Source: a virus. Taken from it: DNA of 64,000 nt. The notes below the pieces were generated by a model that searched no databases, was not told the origin of the DNA, and saw nothing but the letters and a program-made list of their open reading frames with translations. The DNA lies in IMG/VR virus record IMGVR_UViG_3300005528_000048, positions 1 to 64,000 of that record, one strand, 5' to 3'. The translations under genes were made by a program, and so were the position numbers. This document shows positions 58,583 through 64,000 of this stretch, piece after piece. Position 1 is the stretch's first letter. Each line of letters begins with the position of its first letter.

Positions 58583-59557
58583 TTAAACGAGTTCTTCTAG
58601 TTCGAATGTTTTATTTTTCTTTGCGTAGTCAACAGGACGTTGGTAGAAAAAGTCAACAGCATTGTTTGCCAAGACTTCTTCATCCATCCACTCATAGTCT
58701 CTAGCAAGCGTTTTGTCAATGGTAAATAAGGGTTTGAAACCAATCTCTTTCAAAGAATCATTGATTCTATTTTTCACATACTCTTTGAGAATATTAGCAT
58801 TCATTCTTTGTGCGCTAAAGTCGCCAATAATCCAATCAATAATCTTGGATTCTGCTTTGAAAGCTTCTTCTGCTTCGTGCAAGATTCTTTGCTCCAAATC
58901 AGCATCGAAAAGCTCTGGACACTCTTTGCGAATCACGTTCACAAGTTTCATGCCAACTTTAGCATGAATGAGTTCTTCGTTCTTGGTATAGGTGACTTGT
59001 TGAGTTGTGTCTTTTAGCACATTGCGATAACGCCCGAACCAAAGAATAATGTAAAATTGAGAAAACAAAGAAACATTCTCAATGAAAAGAGTAAAAAGAA
59101 TGAGTGCATAAACATATTGTTTACGAGAGTCTTTGTAGAAACGATGAGTGTATTTGCGAAGATAGTTGACACGACCAGACACAACATCAAGCTTGAGATT
59201 TTCCTCAAAGATTTCTTCCATATCAAGAACTTCAAGAAGACGCTGATAAGCATTGTTGTGAATCACTTCCACTCCAGCCATCACATAACCAAGATCAGTG
59301 AGTGATGGGTGGGGAAGATTGTCTCCGAGCTTGGCCCAAAACTTTTTAACCGCCACTTCGATCTGACCAATGGCAGAAAGCGTGCGAATAATAACTTCTT
59401 GCTCTTCTTTGCTTAGATTTACTTTGAAATCTTGAAGATCACTGGAGAAGCTAAATTCTTTATGCGTCCAGAACCCTTCGTGCATTGCTGAAATAAAATC
59501 TTGAACCCAAGGATACCGATCTGGCTTGCGCGAAATTTGCTCGTCGAAAATAGTCAT
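58583..59557 (-). CDS. nrdB: Class I ribonucleotide reductase beta subunit (324 aa)
   Basis: Holds the diiron/tyrosyl radical. Metal ligands are in 'GQIEVAVKKF' (Glu), 'GVEVIHNNAY' (Glu, His, with Tyr at the radical position 7 residues after Glu), 'FIENVSLFSQF' (Glu) and 'EELIHAKVG' (Glu, His). The frame is open to 59617, but the promoter ends just before the ATG at 59557 (MTIFDEQ), and the sequence upstream is the promoter. First gene of the leftward unit. Confidence 0.93.
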   Translation of the reverse strand: MTIFDEQISRKPDRYPWVQDFISAMHEGFWTHKEFSFSSDLQDFKVNLSKEEQEVIIRTLSAIGQIEVAVKKFWAKLGDNLPHPSLTDLGYVMAGVEVIHNNAYQRLLEVLDMEEIFEENLKLDVVSGRVNYLRKYTHRFYKDSRKQYVYALILFTLFIENVSLFSQFYIILWFGRYRNVLKDTTQQVTYTKNEELIHAKVGMKLVNVIRKECPELFDADLEQRILHEAEEAFKAESKIIDWIIGDFSAQRMNANILKEYVKNRINDSLKEIGFKPLFTIDKTLARDYEWMDEEVLANNAVDFFYQRPVDYAKKNKTFELEELV

Positions 59558-59562
59558 ACGAT

Positions 59563-59590
59563 ATATTACACACTGGTTGGTCGCTGTCAA
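59563..59590 (-). promoter_or_regulatory. Promoter of nrdBA
   Basis: On the minus strand: TTGACA (59585-59590), 16-bp spacer, TAATAT (59563-59568), 5 nt to the ATG at 59557. The -10 lies within GTGTGTAATAT, so this promoter carries both a perfect -35 and the AGTGTAA-like element. Confidence 0.75.
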
Positions 59591-59797
59591 GAATTTTGAA
59601 ACAGAAAAATTTCTCAAACTTTTTTCACATTTTTTGAAAGAAATACCCCCTCTCCCTTCGTATCCCTAGCGTTCTTTCCTTGCCGAACGTAAATAGTCCT
59701 TAAAATAATATTTATACTAAAGTTTCTTTAAAGTATATATCGTATAAATATAGAAAAATCTTCTTGACAGAAGATGTTTTCTGGAAGAAGTTGAGAT
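59591..59797. other. Intergenic control region between divergent units
   Basis: No gene seen. It contains a T-rich part, a CCCCCTCTCCC run near 59645, several TATAAA/TATATA words (59720-59752) that could be -10 elements for the rightward unit, and a TTGACA at 59764-59769 without a good -10 after it. The main switch between leftward and rightward replication-gene transcription lies here. Confidence 0.45.
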
Positions 59798-60085
59798 ATG
59801 GTTATCCTCAAAAACTTCAAACAAAAAATCTTCCTTGTCCAAAGTGGCGATTGGGAGTGTGTAGTTAACGCAGAAGACGTTACAGATGCTTGCTCAAAAG
59901 CACTAGAACAAGCAATGGCTTGCTACAAAGAAGCTGGTCTTGAAAATATCAGTCTTGGTTTTTTAATGTCTTGTCAAGAAATTCAGGAAGATTTAGAAAA
60001 TATTTCGTATGTTCATACAGCGGCTATTTTAGCAAACAATGGCCACTACGAACTCGCTAAAAATTTAGATAATGAATTTTCCTGA
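59798..60085 (+). CDS. Hypothetical protein (95 aa)
   Basis: 'IFLVQSGDWECVVNAEDVTD' then 'CSKALEQAMACYKEAGLENI': a small alpha/beta protein with several Cys. First gene of the rightward unit; overlaps the dUTPase gene by 14 bp. Function unknown. Confidence 0.6.
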   Translation: MVILKNFKQKIFLVQSGDWECVVNAEDVTDACSKALEQAMACYKEAGLENISLGFLMSCQEIQEDLENISYVHTAAILANNGHYELAKNLDNEFS

Positions 60086-60605
60086 CCTGCTTTATGTTGT
60101 TGATCAAGATTCAAATTTATCCCATCCTGCCCATGATGGCGATGTTGGATATGATGTAGTTGCAGCTTCAAATCCAAAAATTGTTGGTGAATGTTTTGAA
60201 GACACCAACATTTACAAAAGAATTGATTACATTGAGTATGATTTAAACGTCAAGGTTGACGGCTTTCAACCAGTCAATTCGCCAAATGAAGACATCTACA
60301 CTCTTGTTTTTCCAAGATCAAGCGTGAGCAAATATAACTTGCTTTTAGCAAACTCCATTGGAGTTGTTGACTCTGGTTTTCGATCTACAATTAAAGTTAG
60401 ATTTAAGTATATCATGCAGCCAGAAGATTTAGTATTTTTTGATAATAAAATTCTCTGTATAGTTAATGAAAATAAAATTTATCAAAAAGGTGATAAAGTT
60501 TGCCAATTAGTATTTCAAAAGCATTTTCACCCATCTATTGAATTTGTTGAAGAGCTTGAACAAACAGAAAGAAACGAAGGAGGCTTTGGCAGCACTGGCT
60601 TATGA
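60072..60605 (+). CDS. dut: dUTPase (177 aa)
   Basis: Hydrolyses dUTP to dUMP, keeping uracil out of DNA. Motifs in order: 'DVGYDVV' (1), 'PRSSVSKYNL' (2), 'GVVDSGFR' (3), 'KGDKVCQLVF' (4) and 'ERNEGGFGSTG' (5, the flexible tail). It is longer than the ~150-residue norm because of an insert between motifs 1 and 2. Overlaps the kinase gene by 4 bp. Confidence 0.93.
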   Translation: MNFPDLLYVVDQDSNLSHPAHDGDVGYDVVAASNPKIVGECFEDTNIYKRIDYIEYDLNVKVDGFQPVNSPNEDIYTLVFPRSSVSKYNLLLANSIGVVDSGFRSTIKVRFKYIMQPEDLVFFDNKILCIVNENKIYQKGDKVCQLVFQKHFHPSIEFVEELEQTERNEGGFGSTGL

Positions 60606-61216
60606 TTATTGGAATTTCAGGAGTAGCCCGAAGTGGCAAAGACACTCTTGCCAACAACTTTGTAAAAATTTTTAAACATCTTGGCATCAAAGCCAAGAGA
60701 TATGCTTTTGCAGATGAGCTAAAGAGAGAAGTGCGACCATTTCTTAAAAAGAAAACTGGATTAGACTCCTTCACTCAAAATGATGACGAAAAGAAAATGA
60801 TTCGTCCATTTCTTGTTGCTTATGGCACGCATATTCGCAGAGCGCTCAATGAGAACTGCTGGATTGATACTCTTTCTTCATATTTAAAAAATAACGAAAT
60901 CGCAATCATTTCTGACGTTCGATACAAGAACGAGGCTGATTGGATTCAAAAAAATGGCTTTCTTATTCATATTGCGAGGCTTGACAAAGAAAACAATCTC
61001 ATCAAACCAGCAAATTCAGAAGAGCTTGAAAATGACCCTATTCTACAAGCACAAGCCAACTTGTCTTATGTTTGGCAAACAGTAGAAGAAAGCAAGGAAA
61101 AAGACAATCCATTCTCGCTTTCTGAATATAGCTGGGCTATTTTTGAACAATGCTTCGACTCGGAGGAAATCACACAATGGCAGACGACTTATCCCTTATC
61201 GAAGAAATCAAAATAA
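60602..61216 (+). CDS. Deoxynucleoside monophosphate kinase (204 aa)
   Basis: T4 gene 1-like. Walker A 'GVARSGKDTLA' (~7-17), 'LKREVRPFLKKKTGL' and 'YGTHIRRALNENCWIDTL' are family blocks, followed by 'AIISDVRYKNEADWIQKNG', the typical DxRxxxEA segment. Phosphorylates dNMPs to dNDPs. The 3' end overlaps the sigma-like gene by 40 bp. Confidence 0.87.
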   Translation: MIIGISGVARSGKDTLANNFVKIFKHLGIKAKRYAFADELKREVRPFLKKKTGLDSFTQNDDEKKMIRPFLVAYGTHIRRALNENCWIDTLSSYLKNNEIAIISDVRYKNEADWIQKNGFLIHIARLDKENNLIKPANSEELENDPILQAQANLSYVWQTVEESKEKDNPFSLSEYSWAIFEQCFDSEEITQWQTTYPLSKKSK

Positions 61217-61743
61217 ATAACAACGAAAGTTGTTTAAAAGAATTGATCGCAAAACACTCTGGAATTTATTTACAGATTGTTAACCAAACAATTTCTGATC
61301 AGTCAAATATCAATAAAAACGATATTATTGACGATAAAGACCTTTTCATCTATGAGAAGGCTCTAAAGTTTGACCCCAACAGAAGAATCAAGTTTTCAAC
61401 TTATTTAGGCAACGAAATAAAATGGAAATGCTTGAATATTCATAACAAGGTTAAAAAGTATGAATACTGTGATGTTGGTGATTTGTCTGAACATTTAGTT
61501 GACAAAGATTATATTGGCGAGTATATTAACCAAGAAATCATCTCACTGATTTATGATAAGGCAGACAAATACCACGATGAAAGGGTAAGAAAAATTATTC
61601 AAATGCGTTATAGAGATTGCAAAAAGAATAAACTAACACCGTGGAAAAGAATTGCAAAAAAATTGAAATTATCAATACAAGGATGCATTAATATTCACAA
61701 TAGGTTCATCAAGGAAATTAAACACGAATTAAACAATAATTAA
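61177..61743 (+). CDS. Second sigma factor-like protein (188 aa)
   Basis: Start at the ATG at 61177 (MADDLSLIEEI) with GGAGG about 10 nt upstream. 'LIAKHSGIYLQIVNQ' and 'IYEKALKFDPNRRIKFSTYL' match sigma region 2 (FDPxxxxKFSTY with helices around it). 'IIQMRYRDCKKNKLTPWKRI' and 'KLKLSIQGCINIHNRFIKEI' resemble the region 4 helix-turn-helix. Such compact proteins serve as phage late sigma factors (T4 gp55 role). It is a candidate reader of the AGTGTAA element. Confidence 0.75.
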   Translation: MADDLSLIEEIKINNNESCLKELIAKHSGIYLQIVNQTISDQSNINKNDIIDDKDLFIYEKALKFDPNRRIKFSTYLGNEIKWKCLNIHNKVKKYEYCDVGDLSEHLVDKDYIGEYINQEIISLIYDKADKYHDERVRKIIQMRYRDCKKNKLTPWKRIAKKLKLSIQGCINIHNRFIKEIKHELNNN

Positions 61744-61751
61744 ACACGAAT

Positions 61752-62195
61752 ATGGTAAATAAAACAATTCTCTACGGCTTTTTGGTCGCTGACCCCGAAG
61801 CTCGATACACAAAAACTGGCAAGTGCGTTTGCAATCTTCGCATTGCTCATCGCGAAAATTATAAGGATGAAAACAAAGACCCTCTTTATATGAGCGTTGA
61901 TGTTTGGGATAAACAAGGCGAAATTTGCGCCAAAAATCTCAAGAAAGGTTCTAGTGTTATTGTTGATGGTCGCTTGGCTACCGATACTTACGAAAACAAA
62001 GAAGGTAAGAAAACTACCAAGACCTTTATTGTTGCTGATCGTGTTAACTTTGTTCCTCGATTTGAAAAGTCTGAAAAGACTGAAAGCTCCCCGACACAAA
62101 AAGAAAAGAAAGTCGCGCCAAAGAAGATCACAGCCACAGTTGAGGAAGAAGAGTCTGGGACTGGCGGTGAAGAGGGTGATGACATTCCATTTTAA
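61752..62195 (+). CDS. ssb: Single-stranded DNA-binding protein (147 aa)
   Basis: OB-fold SSB: 'FLVADPEARYTKTGKCVCNL' and 'MSVDVWDKQGEICAKNLKKG', then 'GSSVIVDGRLATDTYENKEG'. A Glu/Gly-rich linker leads to the tip 'GDDIPF', the C-terminal acidic tip by which SSB recruits partners. Bacterial-type rather than T4 gp32-type. Confidence 0.93.
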   Translation: MVNKTILYGFLVADPEARYTKTGKCVCNLRIAHRENYKDENKDPLYMSVDVWDKQGEICAKNLKKGSSVIVDGRLATDTYENKEGKKTTKTFIVADRVNFVPRFEKSEKTESSPTQKEKKVAPKKITATVEEEESGTGGEEGDDIPF

Positions 62196-62197
62196 TT

Positions 62198-63268
62198 ATG
62201 CAATTAATTGTTGAAGCTCCAATTAATTCCCTTTCCTTTGGAAATGTGGCAATTAATCTACTGCGCGAGATGTGGCGCAAAAATATGCAAGTTGGTCTTT
62301 TCCCCATTGGAAAAGTTGACCCATCTGCTCACAATCTTGAACCAGAGTTCTCCAATTGGCTTCAAAACGCAGTTAATAATCGGTTCTTATACTTGAAGAA
62401 AGAAGTGCCAAGTTTGAAACTTTGGCATCTAAACGGTAGCGATAATCGCAAAACTGAAAAGCAATATTTAATTACTTTTTACGAAGCGTCTCAACCAACA
62501 TTTGTTGAAAAAGCCCTCTCCAATCTACAGACAAAAACTCTATTTTGTGGAGATTATGCCGCAAATGCCTTTAGGAAAGAAGGTTGCGAAAACATCGCCT
62601 CATATAAACTTGGATTTGACCAAACCTTTCATGTCACTGGTAAAAAATACTTGCCAGAAAGAATTCACTTTGGACTCATGGGCAAGTTTGAAAATCGCAA
62701 ACATACTGCTAAAATCATTCAAACTTGGCTAGAAAAATATGGTAATAATCCACGCTACTTGTTAAGTTGCTGCGTTACAAATCCATTCTTGCCGCATGAG
62801 CAAATGAAGCAGATTTATGATTCTGTTCTTGGAGGAAAGAGGTATAGCAACATCAACTTCTTGCCATTCCTTCAAACCAATGCGGAAGTCAATGATTTTC
62901 TCAATGCTATTGACATTGACCTCACTGGCTTGAGTGGAGCAGAAGGTTGGAACTTGCCAGCTTTCAATGCTACTTGTTTAGGTAAGTGGTCAATTGTCTT
63001 GAATGCAACCGCTCACAAAGATTGGGCCAATGAAACCAACACTATTCTTGTTGAACCTAATGGTATGATTCCAATTTATGATGGAGTTTTCTTCCGCGAA
63101 AATGACATGTATAATCAAGGAAATATGTGGAATTGGAGTAAGGAATCTGTGATTTCTGCGTTTGAAAGAGCAGAGCAAAAAGTTGGAACAGTTAACGAGG
63201 CTGGCATTCAACTCTCCAAAGAACTAACCTACGAAAACACTCTTAACCAAATCATCTCTCACCTATGA
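62198..63268 (+). CDS. Glycosyltransferase, GT-B type (356 aa)
   Basis: 'VEAPINSLSFGNVAINLLRE' is a first-lobe opening; 'HFGLMGKFENRKHTAKIIQT' and 'LTGLSGAEGWNLPAFNATCL' match the second lobe of GT1/GT4-type enzymes, with the E-x-x-x-N-x-P segment for the donor. Could modify phage DNA, tail or host glycans. Overlaps the Hsp20 gene by 4 bp. Confidence 0.8.
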   Translation: MQLIVEAPINSLSFGNVAINLLREMWRKNMQVGLFPIGKVDPSAHNLEPEFSNWLQNAVNNRFLYLKKEVPSLKLWHLNGSDNRKTEKQYLITFYEASQPTFVEKALSNLQTKTLFCGDYAANAFRKEGCENIASYKLGFDQTFHVTGKKYLPERIHFGLMGKFENRKHTAKIIQTWLEKYGNNPRYLLSCCVTNPFLPHEQMKQIYDSVLGGKRYSNINFLPFLQTNAEVNDFLNAIDIDLTGLSGAEGWNLPAFNATCLGKWSIVLNATAHKDWANETNTILVEPNGMIPIYDGVFFRENDMYNQGNMWNWSKESVISAFERAEQKVGTVNEAGIQLSKELTYENTLNQIISHL

Positions 63269-63510
63269 AAGAAGACCTAGTATTAGAAATCCAAGCGCCT
63301 GGATATAAGAAAAACGAAATTCAAATCGAATTCGATAACCGCTACTTAATCATTTCAGCAAATAGCGAAAAGTATGGTTCGAGTTATCTTGCAGAAACTA
63401 TTCCTCAAGCTTATGAGATTACCAGCACTTCTGCTAAACTTGAAGATGGCATCCTAGAAATCAGGATTCCTCAAAAGCCAAAAGAAACAAGAGTTGTTCA
63501 AATTCAATAA
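63265..63510 (+). CDS. Minimal small heat-shock (Hsp20) protein (81 aa)
   Basis: Alpha-crystallin domain alone: 'EIQAPGYKKNEIQIEFDNRY' (APGxxKxDI-type), 'LIISANSE' and 'SAKLEDGILEIRIPQKP', the A-x-LxDGxLxIxIP block. It lacks the usual N-terminal arm and C-terminal I-x-I anchor, apart from 'VVQIQ', so large oligomers are unlikely. A holdase role for virion proteins is plausible. Followed by a terminator. Confidence 0.85.
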   Translation: MKEDLVLEIQAPGYKKNEIQIEFDNRYLIISANSEKYGSSYLAETIPQAYEITSTSAKLEDGILEIRIPQKPKETRVVQIQ

Positions 63511-63514
63511 TAAG

Positions 63515-63542
63515 AAAAGCGGGTTGAAAAACCCGCTTTTTT
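63515..63542 (+). terminator. Intrinsic terminator after the Hsp20 gene
   Basis: Stem AAAAGCGGGTT/AACCCGCTTTT with GAAA loop, then T run. Reads on the plus strand; the A/T tracts may also allow minus-strand use. Confidence 0.9.
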
Positions 63543-63556
63543 GTTTTAAAATGGTT

Positions 63557-63940
63557 ATGCCGCTATACTGCTATCGTAACCCGCAAACTGGTGAAGAGAT
63601 TGAAATCATTCAAAGAATGAATGACATTCATGAATTCGTTGATTCAAATGGACTAAAATGGGACAGAGTGTTTTTTTCGCCCAATGCAAGCATTGATACA
63701 AAGATGGATGCTTTTAGTCAACAGAAGTTTGTAGAGCGCACAGCGGCCAAGAAAGGTTCTTATGGAGACTTGCTTAATTATAGCGCAGAAATGAGTGCTC
63801 AACGAGCAGAGAAAGCTGGCGGTGTTGACCCTGTTAAAAAGCAATACTTGGAAGACTATTCTAAAAAGAGAAATGGTGCAAAACACGCCTCAGAGCAACC
63901 TAAAACCATTGAGAGCAAAAACATTAAGGTCGAATTATGA
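63557..63940 (+). CDS. FmdB-like small protein without zinc cysteines (127 aa)
   Basis: Begins 'MPLYCYRNPQTGEEIEIIQR', which resembles the FmdB zinc-ribbon start (MPxYxYxC), but the Cys pairs are gone except one Cys; the rest is helical and Lys-rich. Starts at 63557, or at the ATG at 63551 two codons earlier. The frame is open further upstream but overlaps the terminator. Ends in ATGA shared with the next gene. Confidence 0.6.
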   Translation: MPLYCYRNPQTGEEIEIIQRMNDIHEFVDSNGLKWDRVFFSPNASIDTKMDAFSQQKFVERTAAKKGSYGDLLNYSAEMSAQRAEKAGGVDPVKKQYLEDYSKKRNGAKHASEQPKTIESKNIKVEL

Positions 63941-64000
63941 ACATCCCTAAGTTTACTGATAAGGGTTTTTATAAAACAAAAATTCCAGAAAAATCATGGC
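63937..64000 (+). CDS. Partial gene running off the window
   Basis: ATG at 63937 overlaps the upstream stop by 4 bp. The first 21 codons are open and the frame continues past the window end. The product begins MNIPKFTDKGFYKTKIPEKS. Too short to assign. Confidence 0.6.
   Translation, partial: MNIPKFTDKGFYKTKIPEKSW

Noticed and set aside
59764-59769. TTGACA as -35 of a promoter for the 59798 gene
   Set aside because: No -10-like hexamer 15-18 bp downstream; the actual promoter may use the TATAAA words further upstream.
1-64000. tRNA genes, integrase or lysogeny genes
   Set aside because: I looked in the gaps and found no cloverleaf-like stretch, integrase or repressor. Gaps are mostly too short. 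This does not exclude them outside the window.

Overview
This window is a segment of a large tailed double-stranded DNA phage (Caudoviricetes). The evidence is a terminase large subunit, portal, prohead protease/scaffold, major capsid protein, a 2318-residue tape measure protein and tail fibres, with a full replication set beside them. No ribosomal, tRNA, integrase or cellular housekeeping genes are visible. Genes are packed tightly with many 4-11 bp start/stop overlaps, and base composition is AT-rich except for the first ~1.5 kb. Shine-Dalgarno sites precede some genes (for example the capsid gene), but many transcription units begin with a promoter-like element so close to the ATG that the mRNA would be leaderless. 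No host can be named. The gene mix (PhoH, class I RNR, Hsp20, FkbM/Gmd sugar genes, split replicase) resembles large aquatic phages.

Layout. 1-1405: six very small minus-strand genes, five of which carry their own sigma70-like promoter with fixed geometry (-35, 16 bp, -10, 6-9 nt, ATG), plus palindromes and a repeat. 1768-2175: a minus-strand deaminase. 2209-15857, plus strand: a tail-tube-like protein, PhoH, a membrane protein, a zinc-ribbon protein, a sigma-like factor with a cysteine-rich insert, a zinc-finger/ERCC4 nuclease, terminase, portal, protease/scaffold, a probable head-decoration protein, capsid and two connector proteins. 15917-19061, minus strand: an inverted neck/tail-tube module. 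19109-34725, plus strand: tail chaperone candidates, tape measure, distal tail proteins and a TG-repeat fibre. 34726-37648, minus strand: a SET-domain protein, an unknown protein, a long fibre and a small protein. 37653-59557, minus strand: a kinase-dead APH-like protein, a ClpC-like unfoldase, a three-piece DNA polymerase III (PHP, DnaQ-like exonuclease and polymerase as separate genes, with an opposite-strand LAGLIDADG endonuclease between exonuclease and polymerase), a RecB/Cas4-like nuclease, primase, DnaB-like helicase, a small nuclease, a UvsX/RecA recombinase, a sugar cassette (FkbM, Gmd, GT9, GT2, SemiSWEET-like membrane protein) and class I ribonucleotide reductase. 59798-64000, plus strand: dUTPase, dNMP kinase, a second sigma-like factor, SSB, a glycosyltransferase, a minimal Hsp20 and a truncated gene at the edge.

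How it fits together. The window holds nucleotide supply (NrdAB, dUTPase, dNMP kinase, deaminase), replication and recombination, virion building, and a probable transcription programme. The early genes have ordinary -35/-10 promoters. Most structural and replication transcription units instead carry an AGTGTAA element just upstream of the ATG without a good -35. The two phage sigma-like proteins are natural candidates to read this element.

The most unusual items are the dissected PHP/exonuclease/polymerase replicase, a PD-(D/E)XK-like domain inside the tape measure bounded by repeated IPNF motifs, the leaderless mini-gene array, the AGTGTAA element with two sigma-like proteins, a SemiSWEET-like transporter, a SET domain and an APH-fold pseudokinase. 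All functions are read from sequence motifs by eye; no database search was run.
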